Origin: Lysobacter sp. BMK333-48F3 | GTDB lineage: Bacteria > Pseudomonadota > Gammaproteobacteria > Xanthomonadales > Xanthomonadaceae | Length of the DNA: 64,000 nucleotides | Direction of reading: 5' to 3' | Assembly: GCF_019733395.1 (NCBI RefSeq) | Contig: NZ_JAIHOO010000001.1 | Span: 4,635,394-4,699,393 of the forward strand | In this document: positions 56,944 to 64,000 of the stretch, one piece after another | Layout of the letters: every line of letters begins with the position of its first letter | How positions within the stretch are numbered: the first letter of the stretch is position 1 | Translations under genes and position numbers: made by a program | Notes under the pieces: model-generated | Told to the model about the DNA's origin: nothing | Databases searched by the model: none | What the model saw: the letters and a program-made list of their open reading frames with translations, nothing else

Positions 56944-57098
56944 GGCAAATCCCCCGCGCAACTGCGACGTCGCGACACCGGCTAACGCAGGCGCTCGCCC
57001 CCTTTTTCAAAGGGGGCGAATTCTCCGGGCGCCGCCGCACTGCGAATAAGCACGCAGCCGTTCCCCCCTTTGAAAAAGGGGGGCCAGGGGGGATTTGC
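56944..57098. repeat. Complete GCAAATCC element (two palindromes, inverted ends)
   Basis: Left end GGCAAATCCCCC at 56944, first palindrome CCCCCTTTTTCAAAGGGGG (57000), second palindrome CCCCCCTTTGAAAAAGGGGGG (57063), right end GGGGGGATTTGC ending at 57098. This is the uninterrupted reference copy for the split one at 50271-50509. The remaining bases to 57336 have no gene. Confidence 0.85.
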
Positions 57099-57336
57099 TC
57101 TTGCCTCCCAAAACGCCAATCCCCTGCGGTCATCACTGCACGATGCCGCCTCCCCACAAGCGTCAGCCCCATCGTTAAGACGGGGCTGATGCCGCAGCAA
57201 GCAATTTCCGGCCGCAACGGTGTCCGGCGCCGATGCCGATTCGATGCTGCACCGCAACAGACGCGATCCAAGCCATCGCAAGACTCCTCGCGCCCGATCG
57301 ATCTGCGGCCTGCATCCCCCGATCCGCCGCGCCCTC

Positions 57337-57365
57337 TTGGTCGACTTCGCCAACCCGTCTAGACT
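57337..57365 (+). promoter_or_regulatory. Possible sigma-70-type promoter of the small membrane gene
   Basis: TTGGTC (57337-57342) and TAGACT (57360-57365) are separated by 17 bases and lie 48 bases before the ATG at 57414. The -10 matches 4 of 6 and the -35 matches 3 of 6 consensus bases. It would also drive pxpA and the transporter genes that follow. Confidence 0.35.
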
Positions 57366-57413
57366 CCTTCCGTCCCCGGGCCCGGCGCCCCGCACCAGTA
57401 CGAGACCGCAGCA

Positions 57414-57578
57414 ATGAAATCCCATGTCGTCGGCGCCCTGATCCTGATCGTCATCGGCACGCTGTTCCTGCTCAACAACCTCGGCTTCACCAACCTCAGC
57501 GTGACCAAGCTGCTGGTGACCTGGTGGCCGGCGATCCTGATCGCGGTCGGCCTGGGCCTGCTGTTCAAGCGCAACTAG
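57414..57578 (+). CDS. Small two-helix membrane protein (LiaI/LiaF TM-like)
   Basis: 54 residues: MKSHVVGALILIVIGTLFLL, NNLGFTNLSVTKLL, then VTWWPAILIAVGLGLLFKRN. Two hydrophobic helices flank a short loop with NNLG and a WWP motif, the pattern of the LiaI-LiaF-like transmembrane region found alone or in cell-envelope stress proteins. It ends 26 bases before pxpA on the same strand and is probably co-transcribed, although no link with pyroglutamate is known. Confidence 0.8.
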   Translation: MKSHVVGALILIVIGTLFLLNNLGFTNLSVTKLLVTWWPAILIAVGLGLLFKRN

Positions 57579-57604
57579 TCGCGCAGCGCACGCCGCGCAA
57601 GGCC

Positions 57605-58348
57605 ATGCAGTACCGCATCGATTTCAATTGCGACCTCGGCGAAGGCTGCGGCGACGATGCGGCGATCCTGCCCTACGTCAGCTCGGCCAACATCGCCTGC
57701 GGCGGCCATGCCGGCGACGAAGCGACCATGCGCGCGACCCTGCGCCTGTGCCGCGAGCACGGCGTCGCCACCGGCGCCCATCCGGGCTACCAAGACCCTG
57801 AGCATTTCGGCCGCCGCAGCCTGTCGCTGGACCGCGACGAAATCGGCCTGCTGATGCTCGGCCAGCTGGCCCGGCTCGGCGCCGTCGCCGCCGACGAGGG
57901 CGTGCGCCTGACCCACGTCAAGCCGCACGGCGCGCTGTACAACCTCGCCGCCGACGACCGCGTCGTCGCCGAAGCCATCGTCGCTGCCGTCGCCGCCTTC
58001 GATCCGCAACTGATCGTCTACGGCCTGGCCCAGTCGCAACTCACCGACGCCGCGCAGCGCGCCGGCCTGCGCGCCGCGCACGAGGTGTTCGCCGAACGCG
58101 GCTACGCCGGCAACGGCCGCCTGCTGCCGCGCGGCCAGCCCGGCGCGGTGATCGAGTCCCTGCCGCAGGCGATCGCCCAGGTCCGGCGCCTGGTGATCGA
58201 CGGCGAAGTCGACACCGCCGACGGCCCGCTGCGCTTGCGCGCCGACACCCTGTGCCTGCACGGCGACCGCGCCGACGCGCCGGCCTTCGCCCGCGCCGTG
58301 CGCGAGGCCCTGCTCGCCGACGGCGTGGCCATCCGGGCGCTGGCCTGA
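57605..58348 (+). CDS. pxpA: 5-oxoprolinase subunit A
   Basis: 247 residues from the ATG at 57605. LamB/YcsF landmarks: IDFNCDLGEGCGDDAAILPYVSSANIACGGHAGDEATM, GVATGAHPGYQDPEHFGRRSLSL, VKPHGALYNLA, LCLHGDRADAP. PxpA is the ATP-dependent subunit that phosphorylates pyroglutamate. It is separated from pxpBC by 2.75 kb but lies on the same strand, and is followed by two transporter-like genes and a fragment of pyroglutamyl peptidase. Confidence 0.95.
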   Translation: MQYRIDFNCDLGEGCGDDAAILPYVSSANIACGGHAGDEATMRATLRLCREHGVATGAHPGYQDPEHFGRRSLSLDRDEIGLLMLGQLARLGAVAADEGVRLTHVKPHGALYNLAADDRVVAEAIVAAVAAFDPQLIVYGLAQSQLTDAAQRAGLRAAHEVFAERGYAGNGRLLPRGQPGAVIESLPQAIAQVRRLVIDGEVDTADGPLRLRADTLCLHGDRADAPAFARAVREALLADGVAIRALA

Positions 58349-58435
58349 GCCGCATGCGCTCCGGCCGGCGCCCCCGCTTCCGCTCAACCCGCTCCGCCCC
58401 ACCGCCCCCGCTGCCGCGCCCTGCGAGGTGATGCA

Positions 58436-59152
58436 ATGAATTACTGGCCCCTGCTCGGCGTCGCCGCCGTGGTCCTGGGTTTCGTGCTGCGCTTGAACCC
58501 GGCCCTGGTCGTGGTCGCCGCCGGCTTCGTCACCGGCCTCAGCGCGGGCTTGTCGCCGCTGGACGTGCTCGACGTGATCGGCAAGGCCTTCGCCGACAAA
58601 CGCTTCCTGCTGCTGTTCCTGCTGACCCTGCCGGTGATCGGCCTGCTCGAACGCCACGGCCTCAAGGAGCATGCGCAACGCTGGATCGCGCGCTTGCGCG
58701 GCGCGACCCTGGGCCGGTTGCTGATCGCTTATCTGCTGATGCGCCAGCTCGCCTCGGCGGTCGGCCTGACCAGCCTGGGCGGCCATCCGCAGACCGTGCG
58801 CCCGCTGCTCGCGCCGATGGCCGAAGGCGCCGCCGAAAGCCGCCATGGCGCGCTCGAACCGGAGCAGCGCGAACGGATCCGGGCGATGGCCGCCGGCACC
58901 GACAACGTCGGCCTGTTCTTCGGCGAGGACGTCTTCATCGCCTTCGGCGCGGTGCTGCTGATCCAGAGTTTCTTCGCCGAACACGGCGTCAAGCTGGATC
59001 CGCTGCAGATCGCCTTGTGGGGCATCCCGACCGCGATCTGCGCCTTCGCCATCCACGTCGTGCGCATCCTGCGCTTCGAGCGCCGGCTGGCGCGCGAGCG
59101 CGCCGCCGCGGCGCCCGCGGCGTCCGGCGCATCGGGAGCGCCGCCGGCATGA
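58436..59152 (+). CDS. DUF969 membrane protein, putative 5-oxoproline transporter subunit
   Basis: 238 residues, about six hydrophobic helices, with GAGGTGATGCA before the ATG. DUF969 landmarks: NYWPLLGVAAVVLGFVLRLNPALVVVAAGFVTGL, TLPVIGLLERHGLKEHAQ, LIAYLLMRQLASAVGLTSLGGHPQTVRPLLAPMAEGAAE, GTDNVGLFFGEDVFIAFGAVLLI. DUF969 and DUF979 are nearly always adjacent and often occur with 5-oxoprolinase and pyroglutamyl peptidase genes, so a two-part pyroglutamate carrier is the best reading. It overlaps the DUF979 gene by four bases (ATGA). Confidence 0.88.
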   Translation: MNYWPLLGVAAVVLGFVLRLNPALVVVAAGFVTGLSAGLSPLDVLDVIGKAFADKRFLLLFLLTLPVIGLLERHGLKEHAQRWIARLRGATLGRLLIAYLLMRQLASAVGLTSLGGHPQTVRPLLAPMAEGAAESRHGALEPEQRERIRAMAAGTDNVGLFFGEDVFIAFGAVLLIQSFFAEHGVKLDPLQIALWGIPTAICAFAIHVVRILRFERRLARERAAAAPAASGASGAPPA

Positions 59153-60129
59153 TTCCCCAGAACGACAGCGGCGGCCTGGTCACCCTGGACTTCGTCTACT
59201 GGCTGATGGGCGCCTATTTCGCCGCGCTGGCCCTGCGCGGCGCGCGCGACCGCTCCAACCCGCGGCGCTGGGGCACGGCGGCGTTTTGGGGCCTGATCGC
59301 CGTGCTGATGGTCGCCGCCGAGCACCTGCCGGTGCGCGCGGTCGGCGTCTGCGTGGTCGCGCTGGCGGCCCTGGCCGGATTCGGCGCGCTCGGCAAGGGC
59401 GCCTATGCAGAGACCGACGCCGGCTACAAACAGGCCGAGGCGCAGCGGCTGGGCAACCGCCTGTTCTGGCCGGCGCTGCTGATCCCGGCAGTGACCCTGG
59501 TCGGCGCGCTCGGCCTCAAGCACGTGCGCATCGGCCGGACGCCGCTGCTGGAGCCCGCCAACCTGACCCTGATCGCGCTGGCGCTGGCCTGCGTGGCCGG
59601 CCTGATCGCCGCCTGCCGGCTGACCCGGCAGACGCCGTGGAGCGGCATCGAGCAATCGCGCCGACTGGTCGACGCGATCGGCTGGGCGGCGCTGTTGCCG
59701 CTGTTGCTGGCGACCCTGGGCAGCGTGTTCGAAGCCGGCGGCGTCGGCCAGGCGGTGGCCGGCGTGGTGCGCGCGGTGATCCCGGTCGAGAACGCCTTCG
59801 CGGTGGTGGTCGCCTATGCGGTCGGCATGGCCTTGTTCACCGTGATCATGGGCAACGCCTTCGCCGCGTTCCCGGTCATGACCGCCGGCATCGCCTTGCC
59901 CCTGCTGGTGCGCCAGCACGGCGCCGATGCCGCTTCGCTGGCCGCGATCGGCATGCTGTCGGGCTATTGCGGCACCCTGCTGACGCCGATGGCGGCCAAC
60001 TACAACCTGGTGCCCGCGGCCCTGCTCGAACTCAAGGATCCGTACGGGGTGATCCGCGCGCAATGGCCGACCGGATTGATCCTGTTGGGCTGCAACGTGT
60101 TGCTGATGTACTGGATCGCCTTCCGATGA
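59149..60129 (+). CDS. DUF979 membrane protein, putative 5-oxoproline transporter subunit
   Basis: 326 residues from the ATG at 59149, about nine hydrophobic helices. DUF979 landmarks: LDFVYWLMGAYFAALALRGARDRSNPRRWGTAAFWGL, FVIP-like RAVIPVENAFAVVVAYAVGMALFTVIMGNAFAAFPVMTAGI, MLSGYCGTLLTPMAANYNLVPAALLELKDPYGVIRAQ. TLLTPMAANYN resembles the re-entrant substrate loops of ion-transporter-superfamily carriers. Coupled to DUF969 upstream and overlapping the pyroglutamyl-peptidase fragment downstream by four bases. Confidence 0.88.
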   Translation: MIPQNDSGGLVTLDFVYWLMGAYFAALALRGARDRSNPRRWGTAAFWGLIAVLMVAAEHLPVRAVGVCVVALAALAGFGALGKGAYAETDAGYKQAEAQRLGNRLFWPALLIPAVTLVGALGLKHVRIGRTPLLEPANLTLIALALACVAGLIAACRLTRQTPWSGIEQSRRLVDAIGWAALLPLLLATLGSVFEAGGVGQAVAGVVRAVIPVENAFAVVVAYAVGMALFTVIMGNAFAAFPVMTAGIALPLLVRQHGADAASLAAIGMLSGYCGTLLTPMAANYNLVPAALLELKDPYGVIRAQWPTGLILLGCNVLLMYWIAFR

Positions 60130-60344
60130 GCGAGCTGCCCTGCGTGCTGCTGCACGCCCTGCGCGAACGCGCCGGCGTTCGAGGCGGCTTCATCCATATT
60201 CCGTATGCTCCCGCCCAGGCCGCGCACCATCCCGGCGCGCCGAGCCTGGCGATCGAGACCGTCGCCGCGGGCCTGCGCACGGCGCTGCGCACCGCGCTCG
60301 ACACCCGCGTCGACCGCCGCCTCGCCGGCGGCGCCGAGCACTGA
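60126..60344 (+). pseudogene. Remnant of pyroglutamyl peptidase I (C-terminal third only)
   Basis: 72 residues starting ATG at 60126, overlapping the DUF979 stop. LLHALRERAGVRGGFIHIPY and HPGAPSLAIETVAAGLRTAL are the C-terminal helix and catalytic-His strand of Pcp; H24 is the equivalent of the triad His. Full Pcp is ~215 residues. The part with catalytic Glu and its flanks is missing, and the only Cys (C6) is 18 residues from the His instead of about 24. It reads as a large in-frame internal or 5' deletion that kept the start overlap. It probably cannot cleave N-terminal pyroglutamate. Confidence 0.82.
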
Positions 60345-60377
60345 GTCCGACGCCTTCCTCTCGCCCCGGAGACGCCC

Positions 60378-60671
60378 ATGCCCCGCCTGCTGCTCGCTTT
60401 CGTTCTCGCCCTGTCCACGCTCGCCCCGGCCCAGGCCGGCCTGTTCGACAAGAACCCCGACCAGGTCGCGCAGGAAGCGGTCAGCAAGAACCTGCGCGCG
60501 GTGACCCTGTGGGTCGACGCCAGCTGGGGCTTCCGCAACCAGGGCGCCGCCAACGCGCTGAGCCGCGCCCACCAGGCCTTCACCACCCGCGGCTACGACG
60601 TGGTCAGCGTCGAGCCCTATATCGAAAACGGCGACCTGCAGGGCTTTTTCGTCACCTATCAGAAGCCGTAA
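60378..60671 (+). CDS. Small exported unknown protein
   Basis: 97 residues with a signal peptide (LLLAFVLALSTLAPAQA, cleavage ~20). The mature ~77 residues include LFDKNPDQVAQEAVSKNLRAVTLWVDASWGFRNQGAANALSRAHQAFTTRGYDVVSVEPYIENGDLQGFFVTYQ, an alpha-beta pattern with a conserved-looking RGYDVVSVEPY. I do not recognise a family. It follows the pcp remnant by 33 bases and may share its transcript. Confidence 0.75.
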   Translation: MPRLLLAFVLALSTLAPAQAGLFDKNPDQVAQEAVSKNLRAVTLWVDASWGFRNQGAANALSRAHQAFTTRGYDVVSVEPYIENGDLQGFFVTYQKP

Positions 60672-60743
60672 GCGCTACGGGGCATGAGCGGCAACTGGGG
60701 GCGCCCGCCCCTTTACCCGGCCGCGCTGTACCTGTTGCTGTTA

Positions 60744-61034
60744 AGAGCTTGGCGCAGCACCGCTGCTCGCGAGAACAATCGCAGACCCGAAGGGCGGCGC
60801 ACAGGATGTGCGCCGTTTTTCGATAAGACAGGGATGTCTTATCGAAAAATCCCGGCGTAAGCATTGAACTCGCAGGGGAGCTTCGCGCAAATGCGTTTTT
60901 CTTTGGTGACTTTCTTTTGGGGCGCCAAAAGAAAGTTACCCGCCCGCTTGCGGGCGGAAGCTTTGCTTTAGAAGCCTCCGAACGACAGATGTCGCAAGAC
61001 CGAAACCGCGCAGTCGCGGCTCACGCCGCTCCTA
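60744..61034. repeat. Composite intergenic element, copy 2, with two fixed-loop hairpins
   Basis: It starts AGAGCTTGGCGCAG like copy 1 (27827). Hairpin 1: CGGCGCACA/TGTGCGCCG around GGA (60795-60815). Hairpin 2: a 15-bp perfect stem TTTTTCGATAAGACA/TGTCTTATCGAAAAA around GGGA (60816-60849). Then ACTTTCTTTTGG/CCAAAAGAAAGT around GGCG (60908-60936), GCCCGCTTGCGGGC, GGAAGCTTTGCTTTAGA, and a GTAG-type REP ending CTCCTAC (61012-61034). It fills most of the gap 60672-61120; no gene is seen. Hairpin 1 with the following T-run could act as a terminator. Confidence 0.8.
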
Positions 61035-61120
61035 CAGGCAGCCGCGGCGGCGCCAAAAACGAAAAACGCGCCGATGCCTGGGGCATCGGCGCGTCGGAAG
61101 GCGACGCGGTGCGGGCGGAA

Positions 61121-61630
61121 TCAGCGCGCGACCACGACCTTGGTGCCGGCGATCTGGTCGTGCAGGCAGCGACGGTCGTCGCGGAAGATCATCAGCACGT
61201 CGACCAGCTGGACGATCGCGCCCAGGCAGGGAATCAGGCCGATGCCCTGCGAGAACAGGTAACGCTTGCCCAGCAGCTCGACCAGGCTCGGCTGCAGCCC
61301 GTCCATGTCGACGATCTTGATCTTCATGACCTTCTTGCCCCAGGTCTGGCCGCTCTGGTTGAGCGGATAGGCCTGGATCACGAAGAACAGGATCACGCCG
61401 ATCAGCCCCCACAGGAACTGCAGGCCGAAGGTCTGCTGGCCGGCCTGGGCCGCGGTCAGGGCTTGTTCGAAATAGCCGCCGACGAACATCAGCGGCAGCA
61501 GCAACACCAGCATGATCACGCCGTCGATGATCGCCGAGACCAGGCGGATGCCGCGTCCGGCCAGCTCCTCTTCGCCGTACGCCGGTTCGAGCGACGACTG
61601 CGGGCTCTGGTAAGGGTTCTGAGGGTCCAT
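61121..61630 (-). CDS. RDD family membrane protein
   Basis: 169 residues from the ATG at 61630, with AAGGAGAG upstream. The N-terminal ~30 residues are Pro/Ser/Gln-rich (NPYQSPQSSLEPAYGEEEL). The RDD domain follows: LAGRGIRLVSAIIDGVIMLV (first helix with the Arg-Asp), then three more helices, QTWGKKVMKIKIVDMDG and LMIFRDDRRCLHDQIAGTKVV at the end. Some RDD proteins are sodium/proton antiporters; most are unknown. Confidence 0.9.
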   Translation of the reverse strand: MDPQNPYQSPQSSLEPAYGEEELAGRGIRLVSAIIDGVIMLVLLLPLMFVGGYFEQALTAAQAGQQTFGLQFLWGLIGVILFFVIQAYPLNQSGQTWGKKVMKIKIVDMDGLQPSLVELLGKRYLFSQGIGLIPCLGAIVQLVDVLMIFRDDRRCLHDQIAGTKVVVAR

Positions 61631-61844
61631 TCTTCTCTCCTTGCAGGTAATGGGCGTTCGTCGGCCCCCTGCCGCGACGCCACGAAAATCCAGGCGGCAC
61701 GATAACAGGGCAACGTGACTTACGACACATCGTGCCGCGGCGATTGCCGCCGGTCCGCGACCGGCGGCGCGAATGCGCTTGCGGTGCGCACGTGATCGCG
61801 CGTTCGAGCCGATCCTTTGCTGGGCTCGTCGAAGCCAAAGCCGA

Positions 61845-61901
61845 AGCAAATCCCCCCTAGCCCCCCCTTTTTCAAAGGGGGGAACATTTCAAAGGGGGGA
61901 A
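61845..61901. repeat. GCAAATCC-type repeat (left half) with a duplicated arm
   Basis: AGCAAATCCCCCCTAG then the palindrome CCCCCCCTTTTTCAAAGGGGGG, followed by a second TTTCAAAGGGGGGAA (61887-61901). The right arm has been duplicated. It lies in the gap between the RDD gene and dcd (both minus strand), which otherwise shows only the dcd terminator. Confidence 0.75.
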
Positions 61902-61970
61902 TCGATCGAGCGGGGAGAAATTGCCGGGGGCCACCACGGGGTCGGCTCAGTCGTGGTGGGCGGACCCGGC

Positions 61971-62004
61971 AAACGCAAACGGCCCGGAGCGGGCTCCGGG
62001 CCGT
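61971..62004 (-). terminator. Terminator of dcd
   Basis: A 12-bp perfect stem (ACGGCCCGGAGC at 61979-61990 pairs with 61993-62004) with a 2-base loop. On the minus strand it is followed by GTTTGCGTTTG, a T-rich but interrupted tail. It is 26 bases after the dcd stop. Confidence 0.75.
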
Positions 62005-62029
62005 GGCGGGGCGGCGGGGCTGGGGCGGC

Positions 62030-62599
<570 letters not shown>

Positions 62600-62661
62600 G
62601 CGGTGTTCCAGTAAGGGCAGCCTGGCTGCCGATTGTAGGGGTTAAAGCGGCGGCGCCGGGC

Positions 62662-63729
62662 TCAGCCCAGCAGCGAGGCCGAGATCGACGGCGTAGTGCG
62701 CGGGCGCCGCGCCAGCGCCACCGCCAGCCGCCGCGCCGCGCCGCGATAAGCGCGCGCCGCCGCCGAGTCGGGCTGGGCCGCGACCAGCGGCACGCCGGCG
62801 TCGCCCTGCTCGCGGATCGCCAGTTCCAGCGGCAGGCTGCCCAGCAGCGGCACCCCGTACTGCTCGGCCATGCGCGCGCCGCCGCCTTCGCCGAACAGGT
62901 GTTCGGCGTGGCCGCAGTGGCTGCACACGTGCACGGCCATGTTCTCGATCAGACCCAGCACCGGCACCTGGACCTTCTCGAACATCCGCAGCGCCTTGCG
63001 CGCGTCCAGGGTGGCGACCTCCTGCGGCGTGGTCACGATCACCGCGCCGGCGACCGGAATCTTCTGCGACAGGGTCAACTGGATGTCGCCGGTGCCGGGC
63101 GGCAGATCGACGATCAGATAGTCCAGCTCGCTCCACTGGGTGTCGTTGAGCAAGGTGGTCAGGGCCGAAGTCGCCATCGGGCCGCGCCAGATCATCGGCG
63201 TGTCCTGCTCGACCAGCGGGCCGATCGACATCGCCTCCACGCCGTGCGCGCGCAAGGGCTCGATGTGCTTGCCGTCCGGGCTGTCGGGCTTGCCGTGCGC
63301 GCCGAGCATGGTCGGCACGCTGGGGCCGTAGATGTCGGCGTCGAGCACGCCGACCCGGGCGCCGTCGGCGGCCAGGGCCAGGGCCAGGTTGACCGCGGTG
63401 GTCGATTTGCCGACCCCGCCCTTGCCCGAACCGACCGCGATCAGATTGCGCACGTTCGGCAGCGGCGCCAGGTTCGGCTGCACCGCGTGGGCGACGATGC
63501 GCGAGTTCAATTCCAGGCTGGCCAGGCTCAGCGACTGCGCCGCCAGCAGTTCGCCGATCGAACGTTCCAGCTCGGCGCGCAGGCCGGCCAGGGGAAAACC
63601 GGCGGAAATGGCCACCGCGACCCGGCCGTCGGCGGCGCCGGCGCGGATCCGCGCCTCGCTGTCGCCCAGGCGCAGGTCGGTGTCGGGGATGGGAAGCGCC
63701 GCGATCGCGGCCTGCAGGGTCTCGCTCAT
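62662..63729 (-). CDS. mrp: Iron-sulfur cluster carrier ATPase Mrp/ApbC
   Basis: 355 residues from the ATG at 63729 (MSETLQAAIAAL). Residues ~1-85 form a MIP18-like DUF59 domain (AVAISAGFPLAGLRAELERSIGELL). The P-loop domain has VGSGKGGVGKST (99-110), LDADIYGPSVPTMLG and DLPPGTGDIQLTL. The cluster-binding CxxC is C269/C272 in VCSHCGH. The protein holds and hands over 4Fe-4S clusters to target enzymes. It precedes dcd. Confidence 0.95.
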   Translation of the reverse strand: MSETLQAAIAALPIPDTDLRLGDSEARIRAGAADGRVAVAISAGFPLAGLRAELERSIGELLAAQSLSLASLELNSRIVAHAVQPNLAPLPNVRNLIAVGSGKGGVGKSTTAVNLALALAADGARVGVLDADIYGPSVPTMLGAHGKPDSPDGKHIEPLRAHGVEAMSIGPLVEQDTPMIWRGPMATSALTTLLNDTQWSELDYLIVDLPPGTGDIQLTLSQKIPVAGAVIVTTPQEVATLDARKALRMFEKVQVPVLGLIENMAVHVCSHCGHAEHLFGEGGGARMAEQYGVPLLGSLPLELAIREQGDAGVPLVAAQPDSAAARAYRGAARRLAVALARRPRTTPSISASLLG

Positions 63730-64000
63730 ACCGGCCGTCCAGCCGGGCGTGGGGTGTGCTTGTGCATGGGGGCTCTGTGATGGGACCGGCCGCTGGGCGG
63801 CCGCGCACATGGTAAGGCCTGGGCCGGGGCAGCGTCCCGCGCCGCGACCGCCCCGGCGAGCCGGCCGCGGGGGCCGGTCAGGCCGGGCCGAGCGCTATCG
63901 CAAATTGCAGGGGCGACGACCGGGTCGGCGAAATCGGCGTGACCGCTATCGCATTCATTTTTCAGGAACTTTGCCCCGAAGCGGCACGCCCTCGCCCCCT
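63730..64000. other. Upstream region of mrp, no gene seen
   Basis: 271 bases to the window edge. CGCTATCGCA occurs twice, at 63893-63902 and 63944-63953, 51 bp apart, and a T-rich patch (TTCATTTTTCAGG) follows. A gene on the plus strand may begin beyond the window, but nothing is supported here. Confidence 0.5.

Noticed and set aside
63893..63953. CGCTATCGCA direct repeats as an operator upstream of mrp
   Set aside because: Two 10-mers 51 bp apart and about 165 bp from the start are too weak to call a regulatory site without comparison to other genomes.

Overview
The window looks like chromosome of a Lysobacter-type gammaproteobacterium (Xanthomonadaceae). It is very GC-rich, its genes are densely packed on both strands, and it carries many secreted or lipidated hydrolases. 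The spacers are full of short palindromes of the kind known from Stenotrophomonas, Xanthomonas and Lysobacter. These include GTAG-headed REPs, CCCCCTTTTTCAAAGGGGG palindromes ending in GCAAATCC, and GGGAATN/GGGATTN heptamer runs. No rRNA, tRNA, CRISPR array, prophage or intact insertion sequence was seen. The species call is inference from this overall picture.

Layout. 0.3-5.2 kb: secreted amidohydrolase, VOC protein and M3 peptidyl-dipeptidase. 5.5-9.6 kb: orphan OmpR-type response regulator followed by a trimeric (YadA-like) autotransporter. 9.8-17.1 kb: sirtuin, GlpQ-like phosphodiesterase, an unrecognised two-domain protein, amino-acid permease, cyclopropane-fatty-acid synthase and an RsiV-like lipoprotein. 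17.2-25.8 kb: RluF, a histone-H1-like Lys/Ala protein, rhomboid protease, POT peptide transporter, GST and M14 carboxypeptidase. 26-36 kb: COG3650 lipoprotein with a coupled endonuclease/phosphatase-like protein, a repeat-rich 850-bp spacer, phytase-like protein, a four-gene minus-strand run (SRPBCC, AraC, secreted HExxH protein, 2'-5' RNA ligase) and Uup. 36-47 kb: GNAT, SelO, GST, YaiI, DeoR with an MFS transporter, a DEAD-box helicase and a pseudouridine synthase. 47.5-52 kb: YaeQ, YhiN, a secreted unknown and RimO.

The clearest metabolic theme is 5-oxoproline (pyroglutamate) and peptide use at 52-60.3 kb. One coupled chain is dienelactone hydrolase-HIT-PxpB-PxpC. A second is PxpA-DUF969-DUF979 followed by only the last ~70 residues of a pyroglutamyl peptidase. 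A DUF885 peptidase-like lipoprotein and a two-helix LiaI-like membrane protein lie between the chains. With the M3, M14, rhomboid and POT genes this fits a proteolytic, peptide-feeding bacterium. The window ends with an RDD protein, Dcd and the Fe-S carrier ATPase Mrp.

The observations I would check first are: the decayed pyroglutamyl peptidase inside an otherwise intact 5-oxoproline locus; composite intergenic elements made of two tandem hairpins whose loops are conserved but whose stems are unrelated; a clean 72-bp two-hairpin insertion inside another repeat; an orphan regulator next to a giant adhesin with 30-bp-spaced direct repeats between them; and two unrecognised proteins, the two-domain protein at 12.3-13.3 kb and the HExxH secreted protein at 31.4-32.5 kb.
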